From Pseudisothecium myosuroides (taxonomy: Eukaryota > Streptophyta > Bryopsida > Hypnales > Lembophyllaceae), in contig OX637289.1 of assembly GCA_951799445.1 (NCBI GenBank), forward strand, positions 28,520,245 through 28,584,244: DNA of 64,000 nucleotides, read 5' to 3'. This document shows, in pieces, positions 48,901 to 62,376 of the stretch (positions are counted from its first letter, which is position 1; each line of letters opens with the position of its first letter). Below the pieces are notes generated by a model. It ran no database searches, had not been told where the DNA came from, and saw only the letters and a program-made list of their open reading frames with translations. The position numbers and the translations under genes were made by a program.

Positions 48901-51600
48901 ATCTTTGAATTCAGTGACTCATTCAAAGCAGCATTTAAGCACTGCTATGTATATATCATATATCAGCTAGTATCGTTCACCTTCAAGAAGCTAGCTCCCC
49001 AGTCCCCGATGAGCTACTTAGCTAGCATTAGGGAGTAATACTAGAAGCAGAGGTCATTACATATTCACTATGCTGCGGTAGCAACCAACGCCCTCCACTT
49101 TGCTATCTACACATATGCTAGCTGCAAGAAACAGGGACGTCTCTCTGTGTCCAGTATATATTCGGTGTGCATGTGTGCAGATGCAAACACAAGCATGCAT
49201 AGTTGGTTGGTCCAACCCTCGATCGACACTAGCTTCGTCAGTCTGTGCATACCCAATGCCGACCACGGGTGGGTGGCCTACGATGTCATTCGATCATTCT
49301 CTACAGCAACCAACATCCTCGTGAACGCCGTGCGGGCATACAAGCCCACATTTCCAACTCTTACTAAGTATATATGCTACTGGGGTAGCTAGCCAGACAG
49401 CTAGCGGCACATTTATTTGCAATTGTTGCCGTCCCCCAATCGATCTAGGACAGGCCGGTCCGGGCAGCCAGCGAGCAAGCGTCTCCCTTTCCAGGGTGAG
49501 CTTAACTTACTCCAAGGCTGCCGCTCTGAACTGACTGCCGGCCAAGCAGCCAGGCCAGGCTTGGCCCAGGTGAGGTACGTGATGGAAAGCCTGCTAACTT
49601 ACCTGCTTGGAAGAGAGTTCCAATATATAGGATGACGGGCTTCGCGCCCTTCACAAAGCTGATGCCATGTACCTTGGCCAGGCCAGTTGTGGTCATCCTT
49701 TCTTACGTCATGAGCAGCACCTAGGTGTCAATTCGTCAGCAGGAATCCACCGCTTTCCATTCCAAGGGCAGGGGTGGGGTGGGAAGGGGTTCCTTGTTGA
49801 TCATGATGTAACTTAATACGATTTACCCCGACTCACTGACTCACGTAACGTAAAAGCTAGCGCGCGGTACAGTAGTCGCCGGAGCGGAGTGGAGTAACTT
49901 AGCGGATGTCAGCTCCCCCCACTCACTCACGCGCGCTCATCCTATCCAACCAACACCTGGGCTGCCTGGTAAGAATTCAGTGTATGGAATTTAACCTATG
50001 ATTGAAGGACCAGTCATTTTTTTGTTTATTTTTTAGAGAATGCCTGCATTCATCCAAATGTTGGCAAATCTAATTTTAAGGGGGTGACTGTAAGTAGCCA
50101 GTCCCCAAATGGGGTAAGATTCTGCGAAAGTTCGCCAAAGAGAATTTTCAGCTGATTCTCACCCTGTTCGTGGTCTGCCTCGCACGGTTCGGCCACCGCT
50201 TTCCCCTATTGGACCACACGTACGCGAGTACGCGACCCACAGGAAGTGGCAGACCTGCTCACGGAGTGGCATGGTGGCATGGTGCGCGCTACAGTAGTGG
50301 ATCAATCTTACGAACTTCAATGGAATATGTGTTCAGATTTTCTAATGCGTGTGAATTGTTAAGTACATACATATATGAGGATAATTTTGTGATCTTCGTT
50401 TCGAGTTTCCGTCCAGCGAGATCAAACAAAAAAGGATTGGCTCAAATAATACATACCCGCAATTGGAGATTTGAATTGGAATCAGTCAAGGCAGGCGGCA
50501 ATTCCGTAAAGCACTTCACTCAGGTACAGCGGTGCGCCATGGAAGTTGCGTTCAGTTAGCGGGTTTGTGCCTTTGTGGCTTCGATCAATTCTCCCAGGAA
50601 AAAATCTATAAATGCATATTCTTATTGGATACTAATGCTAGTATCACGCTACAGTTCCGCTGGGATAACTGGGATCCCCCCGCCACCACCACAAAATTAT
50701 TCTCTTCTCTTTGACACTGCACGGAAGACACAAAAAATTAATATGAACTTACTGAAATTATATGTATTCGGAGTATATCTAAGGTAAGTGAGCCCATTGC
50801 AGGCCGAATGGGAGCAAGCCAGCCCATTGCAGGCAAAATTATACTAGTTGTAAATGTGCATTCAAGTTCTGAAATCTACACTACTAATATAATTTTGTCT
50901 GCAATGGCTAGCCAGTACTCTAATTTGCAGTCGTCCCCCGATCGAGGCCCGAGTCAGTCAGTCCCCATCTGCCACAATAGCCGACCTGGAGTGGGCTCCG
51001 ATTTGCGGTGACTTGCAGTCAGCCTTTAATTTCAGAATGAAATTGTATGTACAGTACAGTCAGAATGTTAAGTAGCCAGCCGTGCCTGTGCAAGGCCAAG
51101 AGAACCGACTGGAGCGTGTCAATTGTGTATAACTTAGCGTACACAGTATAGTTACTGTAGTCTTCCAATGCATTTCGAGTGGGACCCAACTACCCAAGAT
51201 GAAAATGCTCTTAATTCACGCCAGCCTCAAGAGTAGTCTGGGTCAATTATGTATACAATTATGCATGTTAATGCGTGCCAGTTTTGAACATCTGATCGAG
51301 TCTGGAATATCATATAACTGCCGGTTCCGAGCGTCATATGTGGCTGCACAAAAATTTGCGGTGGTATGGCTAGCTCTGGATTTGTGCTGTTGACTTTAAT
51401 TTGGAGAGGTCTGCCGCTACCTGTCGATCTGTCTGTCTGTCTGTCCCCCTGTCTGTTTAACTTCCAGCTATCCGGCCAGCGTACGTTGACGAAGAGTATC
51501 TATTCTTTGGTTAGTTTATTAAAATCTCACAGTGGGGCACTTTTGTATCACCGCTATGGTCGTCATAACCCGCACTCAGAGAACTTGAGAATGAACTACT
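48901..51600. other. Compositionally distinct intergenic block
   Basis: GC content rises and CTAGC/GCTAGC and CGATCG words are frequent. A (CTGT)n run lies at about 51425-51460. ORFs at 49100-49392, 50170-50559 and 50808-51011 have no recognised motifs. The block differs from its AT-rich neighbours and may be a separate insertion or a GC-rich isochore fragment. Confidence 0.45.
50821..50909 (+). repeat. Short hairpin (32-bp arms, 24-nt loop)
   Basis: The left arm AGCCCATTGCAGGCAAAATT, followed by ATACTAGTTGTA, pairs with the right arm ending GCAATGGCT with about five mismatches. The preceding 30 bp repeats AGCCCATTGCAGGC. The size suits a small MITE or a plant miRNA-type precursor. Transcription is not shown. 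Confidence 0.5.
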
Positions 51601-51920
51601 GAAGTAGATGAGGCAAAGCGGCAAGCGGACCCCAAGCGGCAAGCCACATGATATGCAATTATGCACCCAGACACGCATCCAGGAACGATTGATCCACAAT
51701 GAAATCGGAAGAGAAGTTACAGTAGAACTTCACTAAATTGATAGCCTCACGACTGGGCCCAAGTCCCCATGCTCAAGAATATCAAGGAAAATCTTTGATG
51801 CGTTATTCTTGGATTGGGCCTAGTGCGGGACCAAGCAATCAATGCTTCATCACTTTAGAGAGGTCATTGCTTTAGTGAAGTTCACTTTAGAAAAGTTCTA
51901 TTGTAGTCAATTCTTCGAGT

Positions 51921-53171
51921 TTAACCCTTCAAGAACATTTGAGGTACTTGAATTTCAGAATCTTTTTTAACCCTTGAAGTATCAGAGAAATTGTCTAAAA
52001 TTGTCATTTTTAAGTGCATTATTCTAAATTGAAAATAATTTTTTTTTTTGGACTTTGACCATATGTAGAACATAGGTACTTTATAACCATAGATGGTGCT
52101 TATAACATAAATACCTACAACATAGTAACTTATGATATAGATATCCTATAACCATGGAAGGTGTCTATAATTTAGGTGTATATCATGTAGGTACCTATAG
52201 CATAGGTGCCTAGGCTCCAAGGCTTATGGGTTCAAGATCCTAAGCTCACATGCTAGCAACCTTCCTATAGTGAACAAAATGGATTTTTGGTAGGTTCCTA
52301 ATTTCCTATGAGCTCAATTTTGAAGGCAATTTTTTGAAACTTTTTCATTAGATAGAAAAACTTACTAGCTTCTAGGGAATATAATTTTTATTTCAATCAA
52401 TGCCCAAAGAGAAAAAACTACACCATAATAAGTCCAAATTTCAACTTAGTAAGCAACAAAAGAAATCCACATAAATTTAAAATAATAATTTCAATTTTTT
52501 CACGGATTGTATATTTTGATCTACTTACGTAGAAAGCTTTGATTCATTCCATTTGGATTCATGATGTGAAATTTACAGAACATCTTGTCTTGTGGGCAAT
52601 CAAAGCATCTTCTTGAATAAATAGTATGTACAATTCGTTTTTGAGCTCCATTTTTACATTTTTTTCAAATTAAAAATTTTTATAGGGTAAACTTTGATTG
52701 TTAGAACAATCTCACCATTGGAATTATTGTGTTTAATTCCATCTTAGAGCTATTTAGTTTTTCAATCTATTTCTTATCTATTTTCACTTAACAATTTTTT
52801 ACAAAATGAAAATCACATTATTTTTTATTTTCTTTCCTTGACTCTTAACTTCAATTTTTCATGATAAATTTTTTAATTCAAAATCTATGATGCAAAAATT
52901 TTAAGTTAAGAGGATTCAAAGTCTCATAAACTAATTTGCGTGCATAGTGCCAAAAAATCATGTTTTCTTCACTTTGAACGCATTTATTTTGCAATCTATG
53001 TAGTCAAAGTTTCTTAAATTTCTTCCATACATTCTCATACTAGTCTATTGCAAGATTCTACAATTAGATGCAAAAAAATATCATTTTAAAATTATTTGCA
53101 CTTTGCACTAGAAATGGCAATTTTAAATAGTTTTTGACCAAAAAAAAAGGCTTAGGAACTTTAGGGGTTAA
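51921..53171. mobile_element. TTAA-flanked element D
   Basis: Left-type ends occur at 51921 (TTAACCCTTCAAG) and again at 51967 (TTAACCCTTGAAGT). The right end is CTTTAGGGGTTAA at 53159-53171. The right-end region (ACTAGAAATGGCAATTTT ... GGAACTTTAGGGG) matches that of the element at 8702-9610. Inside, 52070-52210 is a degenerate array of ATAGGTACCTATAA-like words. There is no transposase. Which left end is original is uncertain. Confidence 0.7.
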
Positions 53172-54032
53172 ATTATATCAATTTAGAGTCTAACACTAGT
53201 AAATTTGACTTGTATAGTATTACTTCATTTCTAGGACACATTGCACATAATTAATACTGGTACTTTGAATTTAAAGTTTGTGAGGTAAGACGAGTTGGAC
53301 AAGATGCCTTTTCCCCATCGAATGGTTAAAAAAATTACTATCTTTTCAAATATAGACAAACATAAGAGTGCTTGGGCAATCGTAATTGAAATCATGTTTT
53401 TCCCACAAAATATGAATCTTTTTTGAATTTTTGTGTTGCCCATATTAGCCCAAAATATTACTCTACTAAATAGCCCTTTTAGTCAACTTGAAAAATTAGT
53501 GTCACTCTAAAATTTTTGTGGAAATTAATACACTAGATTAATTTCTCAACATGTACTAATTAAAAATAGTGTAATTTTGATAAATTAGTCTCACATGCAA
53601 TCATGCACTAACATGACAAGTCAGAGTGTTTTTCCTAAAACGAACATAAAGTGCATCCATAGTGGTAATGTTATTCCTCCAAAATAGTCACAATCTTTTT
53701 CTCAAATGAGCACAACATCATGATCATTTTTCATATTAGTTATCCACCAAAAAGGTAGAAATTCTATTTAAGCCACTCACTCCATTGTTGTCAAATTCGA
53801 GCTAATACTTGGATTGTTGCCACTATTCATCCCATTGAGGCCCAAATCTTAATTGCCAATATTCAAGAATGATGGCTTTATGTTGAATACATGACTACAA
53901 TGGGGTACACTTCCTTTACAAATTGCCTATTTGAGTCATTTAGAAAATTTTGTACAAGGTGGATTTAAGTTGTTTTATTTTGGTTAACATAATTATCATT
54001 GCATTCTTATACAATCCCAATGAAGCACACCA

Positions 54033-54556
54033 CTTTTTAAGCCAATTTTTATGGTTTTACATAATATTTTATTGAAAACAATTGGTGATGAATTTTTTAA
54101 ATTCGATTGCATAGATATGTAGTGAACATCCATATATACATCTTTCATATTAGAAAACACTCCCTCAAGTAACAAAAACGTGATCTAGAAAGAATTCAAT
54201 GTGAAGCATTATATGATCAAACTTTGTAAAATAGATATCTCTATATATTAACTAGATCTTGGCAAAGTAATTGCACCGTCATGTTCAAATGTACAAAATT
54301 GGTCACAATGTACTAGTCAAATAGCAAAATCTAGATAAAATGTAGAAATATCTATTTTACAAAGTTTTGTTATGTAACGCCTCACATCGAACTCTTCCTA
54401 GATTATATTTTTGTTACTTAAGGGGGTGTTTTCTAATATGAAAGATGTATATATGGATGTTTCCTACATATCTACACAATTGAATTAAAAAAATTCATTA
54501 CCAATTGTTCTCAATAAAATATTATGTAAAATCATAAAAATTAGCTTTAAAAATTT
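54033..54556. mobile_element. Foldback MITE (about 524 bp)
   Basis: Arms at about 54033-54243 and 54339-54556 are diverged inverted copies. Shared text includes TTTTTATGGTTTTACATAAT and CTTTCATATTAGAAAACA read on opposite strands. The spacer is about 95 bp. There is no coding content. Confidence 0.8.
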
Positions 54557-54824
54557 ACCAAAAATGAAATTTTGGTTTTTTGAAATTGAAAGTTGGTATG
54601 CTTGATTGGAATTGCGTAAGAATTGAGTATTAATTATGCAAGACGAAAAATTTCAATTCTTTTCTATACTATGAAAAAAAATTGGAATGGGCACAACAAG
54701 CAATTTGTAAATGAACTATACCCCATTGTACATTGGTCCATCAATTCTTAGTTGGAATGGGCTCGTTGGAGATGGGAGGCTTTTTGAATTGTGTTTCATT
54801 TTTTAGTTTTTTTTTAAGCAACCA

Positions 54825-55059
54825 CCCCATTGCAACAATATTGATGCAATATAGTTTCAATGATTACATAGTATAGTATTAAAAACATATTGTTGCAATA
54901 CTACCTTAGTACTACGTACTACAATAGCATTGTTTCAATAAAAAGTGTATCATTATTGATTGTATTGTTGCAATACTGAGGCAATACCGCAACAATATTC
55001 TTTCAATACTATATTGAGTAACCATTGAAACTATACTGCATCAATACTGTTGCATGGGG
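54825..55059. mobile_element. Small MITE rich in ATTGTTGCAATA words
   Basis: The ends CCCCATTGCAACAATATTGA and its near reverse complement lie at 54825 and 55059, and the match extends about 53 bp inward. The interior repeats TTGTTGCAATAC and GCAATAC words. A further GAGGCAATACCGCAACAATA segment suggests internal tandem duplication. Confidence 0.75.
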
Positions 55060-55523
55060 AGATTTTTCCTGATTGAGTGAGTCAATTCAGTTGCAAAAAT
55101 ATCATTGTTTTCATCCATTTTTTGTGAACCAACTAAAGCGTCATATTGCTTAGAAGTCAAAAGTTCGGAGGAATATGACAACCATTCAATTAAGTAAAAC
55201 TTACTCCCCGTCTCAAAATAAATCTCGTGGTTTCTCGTGGGGAACTGAGGGAGTACTGTGTTTTGTGACATACTGCACAGTACATGAGTTAACAAACAAT
55301 TCTTAAATCAAAAAAGAAGAAACATGCAACATGCCAACATCGACCATCAAAGGCAAATGGAACAAGGGTATGCAGACAGATACCATATGTAAGATACTCG
55401 TAAATTGACAAGTACCAAGTAAATTAACATACAGATTTCAGAACCTAAAACAGTAAACAATCCTTCCAATCGCTTCATGAGAGAAGATGCCAATTGAACT
55501 AACGCTGTGAATCAGAAAGCTGA

Positions 55524-57788
55524 TTATGTAGTCTCATCAGTCATTGGCACCAAGACAGGAAGCCCTCTCTCAAGCCCCGTTTTTGTTCCTTTCCGTTGTC
55601 GATAGGCTTCAATGACTTGTAGTCTCACTCGCTCCATTGATGCTGGTTTTGCTTCTTTCACTCTCAGCTGTGTCCAAAGCAAAAAAAATCCCACACCCTT
55701 ATTTCAGTTGGCATCAACTCTTAAAATCAAATGTGAACTTTCTATTTGTGTGTTATGAGAGCATTAGATAAGTAGATAATTCTTACGAACAAGAACAATC
55801 AGACACTGGAAATGGAATATGCGGTAGCTCTTTGCCTGAAGTGTTCAATAGCTAATTCAGATAAGGCATTCACTTGAAGTATGTATGATAGGTTCAGCAG
55901 CAAGGCACAAAGTGCTGACCTTATTCTTTTCAGGAAATGTTAGCTGTGGAGGAGCCTGTACTACTTCACCGAAAGCAACATGGTCTTTTTTGGGTGCGTT
56001 CATCAGGGCCTGAACAACGGCGTTACTTAGTCGCTTCTTCTTCTTGTCCTCTAAGAATCTGGGAACACAAGAATACCCCCGAGTCAAAATCGATGAGCCC
56101 TTGCTACTGAATCGACATGAACAAATATTACTGCAATATCCGCTGCAGCTTCACCCCTAAGGACCATAAGACCACCAGGTGGCTTCTGCAACACGAGTTT
56201 TTTCACTCCCGGTCGTTTAGGGTTTAACAACCTTTTCCTGAAAGGCCCCTGAAGATGTACCAAGAAGATTGCTTCGTCATCATTAGAATAGTCACATCAA
56301 CAGAGGGTGTCAGGGCTCGCGATTTATGCTACAAACTTTCACTATTTCTTTCCAAATTTGACTTCGAGAGATATTGAGCTAAAAATCTTGTCTCCAAAAA
56401 TCTTGCCCATGCATAGAGTTCAGTCTTGGAACAGAATCGCCGCTATTTTCGAAAAGCGAAAGCTTGCACTTCGGTACACCCTGGCTAATAGTTTATCCAC
56501 ACAGCTCGCCTTCTCTAAAACACAGAATAAACAGAAACCAAGGGTTGCAAAGGTTCTTACTTTTTCTTTCTGTCATTAATTTTTGTTTTAACTGGATTTG
56601 CTTTGATCTTCTCGGCAAGTTGTAGTAACTCCTCGTTTTCTCGTTTTCTCTTGCTCAAGGGCTTAGAAGCACTCTCCGCTAATTGTCCATCTGCTTTTCC
56701 TCGTTTACTGTCATTCGGTGCAGATGTTCCTGGTGCTTCATCCTTCTTTTCTTTTACATTTCTATTTTCCTTTTTTGCCTCTATTGAATCCTGCACACAA
56801 CAAGCACTCTGTAAGCCTCACAACTCACAAAAATTCTCCAAATTCACTTGAAAAAAACAGGGATACACGAGAATCTAGAGATTGAAAGAAAAAAATACTA
56901 ACCTTAACCTGTTTCTTACTGTGGCCGATGTCAGCTCCAGTGTTTAAATTCGCTGATCCTAACCGAGAAAAGAACACCATGAACACCAACAAAATTAAAC
57001 TCCACAGCTTGAATCACAGTTCCCTCACTGCATAATGTCATAAGGTAGAGGTACCTAATTGACAGACAAACCTAAATGCAACACCCAAATATCTTGAATT
57101 ATGATTACATATTCATTTTGAGAATGTACTGTACTGTAAACTAACTTAACCTAGGAACTTGTGTGTGTTTGAGGTCATCAACCGATAAAACTTTGGATCC
57201 TTATAACTTTTGCAAACAGTATTCAAATAGCGCACTCTTTGGATCACTGAAATCCTTTTAGATTTGCTAATAAGAGTACATAAAAAGTAGACCATTATGA
57301 TAATAGTAACTATGCTCAGCGCTTAAACTTTTGCTCTTAAGTGTAGTTACCTAGTGCAAGTCGCTACAAACACATTGTATCTCTGCTATTTCACACCCAA
57401 AATGATCCATCCAAACCAAAGCACAATCCAAAATCTGCAACGCCAACCTAAACCCTAAACCCTAAATCCAGTGTGTGCAACTCGCATGTATGAAAGGGCG
57501 CCGTTTCAGCAGCCCGTGATTGCAGAAGAGCTAAATGTAGCGAACAAAGATTCCGAACTTCGGAATTCAAGATAAATATCTGACACCCACTCCACGGATT
57601 CTTATTGCCAAAGTTGAAATTCAGTGCGTACCTGGATTTCCAGTTTCTCTGAACTGCATGATACGCCTCAGCTTCGCAGGGACAGCGTTAATATCTTTGG
57701 TAATAGGAGGTGGCGCCATCTCCTTGACATCGTGTGACGCTTTGAAATTGGATTCCCTTCTCTTCCGTCCCTTCCCCTTCTTCCCCAT
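55524..57788 (-). CDS. CCDC137-like protein, five exons, complete
   Basis: Exons on the minus strand: 57788-57632 (ATG), 56958-56903, 56790-56561, 56058-55920 and 55667-55524 (TAA). All introns are GT/AG and keep frame, giving 241 residues. The N-terminus reads MGKKGKGRKRRESNFKASHD, then a conserved PPPITKDINAVPAKLRRIMQ. The middle is Lys/Glu-rich coiled coil (KRKRENEELLQLAEKIKANP), and the C-terminal part has KDHVAFGEVVQAPPQLTFP and VRLQVIEAYRQRKG. This build matches the eukaryotic CCDC137 family of nuclear/nucleolar basic proteins linked to chromosome periphery and ribosome biogenesis. The role in plants is not established. Exon sizes and the TAA stop indicate an intact gene. A short TTAA-type MITE lies in intron 3. 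Confidence 0.85.
56152..56229. mobile_element. Internally deleted TTAA-family MITE in an intron
   Basis: The left part CCCCTAAGGACCATAAG and ACCACCAGGTGGCTTCTGCA match the left end of the 61379-61982 element. The right part CCCGGTCGTTTAGGGTTTAA matches its right end. Only about 75 bp remain, so this is a deletion derivative. It lies in the third intron of the CCDC137-like gene. Confidence 0.7.
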
Positions 57789-58146
57789 CGCGAGAACAAT
57801 CCAGTCGCACGGCGCAGCTCCACAATAGCACCGACCCTCAAAACCCTAGATATTCTCAACAGCAATGTGCGAACAAACGAAGCTCTTCGAATCTTGAGCT
57901 AGGATTAGCAGCGCCAGTTCTCGGCGGAGTAGTATGTCAAGATTGCAAATGAGGCAGAAACCCAAAACCCGAAACCCTAGGCCTGACTTTCACAGTCCGT
58001 AAGAGAGGCGGGGTTGGGGAAGCTGGACGTAAGTCAACCCCTTAACGCCTCCATCCTTTTTAGAATTCTTGCACATTTTTGTTGCACATTTTTGCTTGTA
58101 TCTTTGTACAGAAATGTCATTTACCGCAATTTCAAGAAACTGGTCA

Positions 58147-58376
58147 TTAACCCTTAAAGGACGAAGGGGTGACCCTCGAAATCATCCTTGTCTATTACCG
58201 TGTGAATCATTAGCCTCCAAAATTGCAAAAGTACTCATTGCAAGTCAAACTATTGTAGAAGATCTTCCCTTTCCACAACAAATTTCGAGGATGAATAGTT
58301 GCACTTCTGTCCTATACAGTTTGATACCTTGTCATCCATCGGACTCAAAGTGTCTGCCTCAACGTTTAAGGGTTAA
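58147..58376. mobile_element. TTAA-flanked MITE G
   Basis: TTAACCCTTAAAGGACG at 58147 pairs with CGTTTAAGGGTTAA ending at 58376. A second right-type end (GCTTAAGGGTTAA) lies at 58489-58501, so there may be a nested or extended copy. The ORF spanning it (58069-58485) is just element sequence. Confidence 0.65.
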
Positions 58377-58501
58377 CGAAGGTTGTCTTTTTAAGATTCA
58401 AGTATTACATTGGATGAATGAGAAGTTAATTGTTCTAAATTGTGCCCAGAAGCCCTCTATTCATCGTCCAGAATATGGACGTTGAAGCGCTTAAGGGTTA
58501 A

Positions 58502-61378
58502 GGTAGACAAGCCTATTACCACCTTGATTTGCAATCTAAATATCTTATAGCTAATAATTCCAAGTGGGGCACATATGTTTTGGAGGTGTGCACTTGTTTC
58601 ACGAATCAAACCCAAGTGGAATTATTTTAATTTTTTGATTAAAATTATAATTTCTGTGAATTTTTGAAGTGGGCTGCCCTGAAATTACAAAACCGCCTAT
58701 AGAGTAGAGTCTAGGGCGTTTACTTTTGGCAAAATTTTGGGAGATGTGTCAAAATCTAACCTCTCTGATTTTGTCCCTCCCAAAAATAGCCTTTGCAGTA
58801 AGGCCAACAGGGAAGACATGGGTCCAAATAAAAAACCCTATTAACAACCTATAACCACCTTTCCATGTATCTATTAGAACTGAAGTATTGGCCAATGAAA
58901 GATTGATACGTCATCCTTTACAGCATTAATGGTCTGATTTTGTCTGAAAAGTGAATGGATTTGGATGGGGTTGGTGGCGGAAATGGGGTCAAAAGTAGCC
59001 TGGCAGAAATAGGAAGCTAGTGTTTTTAGGCTGGTTTACCTTAAGTAGTCACGCAATCCTACTGAACTCATAGCATTCTCAATACAGCCGGCATACTAGC
59101 CTTCAATTTTATTTCTAACTTTTGACTGGTTTATAATTGGAACTTGAAATTACTATCATGCAAAACACATCAAAGATCTCTTTGAAAAGACAAAATAAAA
59201 ATAAAAAATGGAAATTAGACAACTGGAATAGAAACCATTGGAAACAAACTAAAAGACAAAAAAAAATGCCACAACAAATTTTGCTTAAGAAAGAGAAGTC
59301 TTTACAAATGGCAAGTTCTGAATATAATTTGCAATGAGCATTGCAACTCCACTAAAGTCACGATGTAAATAGCCACAACTTCAAATTCAACACAACATAG
59401 GCATCTACTTGTTAGTTTTGTTTTTTCATAATTTAAAAACCAACACTTTTATCATCCACAATAAGTTCTAATCTTGACTCACTCATTTGAGATTTAGCAC
59501 ATTATTTAAATGTCTAAGAAGATCATTTTCACTAATTTCAACATATGGTATTGGTTTTCAAATCTCTTCCATTGGTTCAAAATGATATAACCAATCCGCT
59601 ACACATTGCATTAATTCCAAAAACATTAGATAGACCAAGATTAAAAATCTAATAATGACATGCATGGAATCCTCAATGCATTTAAGTGGATATAATCAAA
59701 ACTAGTTAAAAGTTTTGAGTTGGAAGAAAAAAAAATGTAACTAGTTGGAGCGAGTTGTGGAATTACATACTCTTGCCTTCACTATGATGCATGCATTGTT
59801 CAATGTGCTCATAAGGCTATGCAAGGCATATTAGACACTTAATTCAGGCCCCCCCCTATGATTAAACACTTCAATTAAGATAGATTGTATAATTTAGTAT
59901 CCAAGCAAGGACAATATAAACTAATTAATATAAAGGCATTTAATATAATTGACTACATATAGTTAAATTTAGTAAAAATAACAATCTAAGCTAAACCACT
60001 ACATTCTAGAAAATCCATTCTAGTCACCTAAGAAATGGCCGATTAAAGGTCTAGCATCAATCCTATGGAAGATTTTTCCAATAAATGAGATTTGGACTAC
60101 AATTGGTTGAGGTAGTAGCCACAATTAATGTTTTGGCTAACAATAATGGGGTGATTAGTGCTCGCACTAGAAACTTAGACCTTTTGAGTGTAAAGCCATT
60201 ACAAAAGTGGCTTTTGCAGATCCTAATGTTGCAATCATTTTAGGAAATATTGCAACCACTTTAGATAAGTAAGATGACTATTATAGGCACACTTTTTGTT
60301 GGTTTGGAGGTAGTCTAAAGACTTTGAAGGCCAATTGGTCAATACAAATGAAAAATTCATAATAACTTGATTCATACTTTGTCAAAAAAATTATAATTCC
60401 AATTATTCTGACTTTTTCTCACATTTGTCTTTATGCGGAAAAAAATTACAAAATTGCAACAATGACATGTATGAGGGTAGACCAATCATTTTGGCCTGTA
60501 ATGGGTTGGTTAATCTTAAGTCGTGGTAGATTGATGTGACTTTAATCAACAATGAAGACTTGAAATACACTTCTCAATTACATCAAGCTTGCTTACTCAA
60601 GCGGTAGTTTCTCTGCACTATAGCTCTAAGTATAACTTGATATTTGTTGAGGTTGCAAAAAATGAACTTTTTGAAATTATGAACAAAAGTTGTTCAACTT
60701 CATTCATATTTAATATGCTCATTGTTTCCTTCCAATTCGTTGAATGTAGGTAATTAATGTAGTGTTCCGTATGTCATCATCAAGACCAACCTTAGGAATA
60801 CTGTTGAATTCAAATTTAGTCTCAATTCTACGCATTCTTGAGTTGTTATGGTTGGAATAATTAGTTAGTGATGGAGAAGTTATAAGTTTTTAAAATTTGA
60901 CCATCTGAACTAGCCATCACCTAAACTATGTCCAACAAAAAAAAAAAATCAATCTTAATCTGTTCACAATTAACAATAGAGGGAGTAGAAAAAGATAACC
61001 AATAATTGCTTAACTATCCTCTTTTGTATTTTTTACAAGAGTAAAAAAAAAAAACTATTAGTGATTTTTATCCTAAATTTTGAAAACCTTTATCCAATTA
61101 GGATTGTAATGCCTGTATGCATTAGTTCTTGGTCTCTTGGATTTTGCATTGAACAAACCAAAGTAGATGCTTTTGTAGAAAGAACATATAAGTAGATGCT
61201 TTTCATACTCTTCTGTTTTTTACTACAATTTTTACAGTACTATTGCTACAATGCAATTTATTACTCCGGAGTACAAAATTAGATGTTTGTTGGTACAAAT
61301 GCATTTTAGTTATTCAGAATTTTTTTTTTAATTACTAAAACCTTAAAAGCATACTTAATTGATATTATAACCAAGCAG
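58502..61378. other. AT-rich gene-free stretch
   Basis: No gene is supported. The region 60146-60316 is a diverged relative of 33314-33484. The Lys/Asn-rich ORF at 59137-59337 is AT-driven noise. Confidence 0.5.
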
Positions 61379-61982
61379 TTAACCCCTAAAGGACCATAAG
61401 GCCACCACATGGCTTCTACAACTACATTTGTAAAAAAATTGATATATGAACCTCAATAATAGTCCGTAAGCAACAAAGAGACCCTAGTTGATTCTCCTTG
61501 TTGAATCCATCGACACAATCTGATCAAGAAATGCTTGAGTGTGCAATTTTTGGTGAATTTTTTGAGAATGGAAAAGGCATTGTGGGCCGTTACTTCACAT
61601 TCTCATATCTTGTCTTTTACACCTCAAAATGATTTGAAAAAAATTACACATCAATATTATGATTATATACGTATGTGGGAAAAAAATCAGAATTTTTGGA
61701 GCAATTTTGAGCATTCCAATTTCAACATTTTGATTTTCAGCATACGTAGAAAGTACTCCCTAACCAAACAACTTTCATCAATCTTGTCAACAGTGGCATT
61801 TTCTCAAAAATTATGCGATTTTGTTAATCTTTTTTTTATAGAAAAGCTAAATAAGTCTTGATTCATTTCAACGGTGGCGATCATCAAAATTATTCCACAC
61901 GAATGAGGAATTATGCTTGTTACAAGAGCTAGTCAAAAAAACAAGGACTATGCTCAAACACCCCCGGTCCTTTAGGGGTTAA
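61379..61982. mobile_element. TTAA-flanked MITE F (604 bp)
   Basis: TTAA at 61379 and 61979 flank CCCCTAAAGGACCATAAGG on the left and GGTCCTTTAGGGG on the right. It is the fuller relative of the 56152-56229 copy. A 108-codon ORF inside (61535-61861) has an AT-driven translation with no transposase motif. Confidence 0.85.
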
Positions 61983-62376
61983 CATCTTTCAGTTTTTGCA
62001 GTTAGCACCCAAACTTTGCTAGTGAGTCAAGAAGACACTGTTGACGAGCATGCTCTAAATATTTTTGTTTTGAATTGAAACTGCATGCTCAACTTTTCAA
62101 GTGCACGAGACTAAGACGTAGGCAATGTGTCAATTATGGTAGTTGTCAAACATGGCAGCGAATGCTCCGCAGTCCGCATAATTTCACATTTGCACTGCCT
62201 CCTACACTGGGAGTTTCAATCTTGCAGTGGCTTAGTAGGCTTTTTCACATTACCAAGCGATTTGGACAACTTCAATGCCCAGGCCATGGTGTATTAACAA
62301 TCACAGTAGCTATTTACAACCAATTCCAAGGAGGAAAACAAAACCACTACAACCTTAACACGCTCACTCACTCCAC

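Noticed and set aside
55524..55526. Genome-wide reassignment of TAA/TAG to Gln
   Set aside because: The CCDC137-like gene ends in TAA and the RecX gene in TAG exactly where their families end, so host genes use the standard code.
58069..58485. 138-codon ORF
   Set aside because: It runs across a TTAA-flanked MITE and into its flank. The translation has no recognisable domain.
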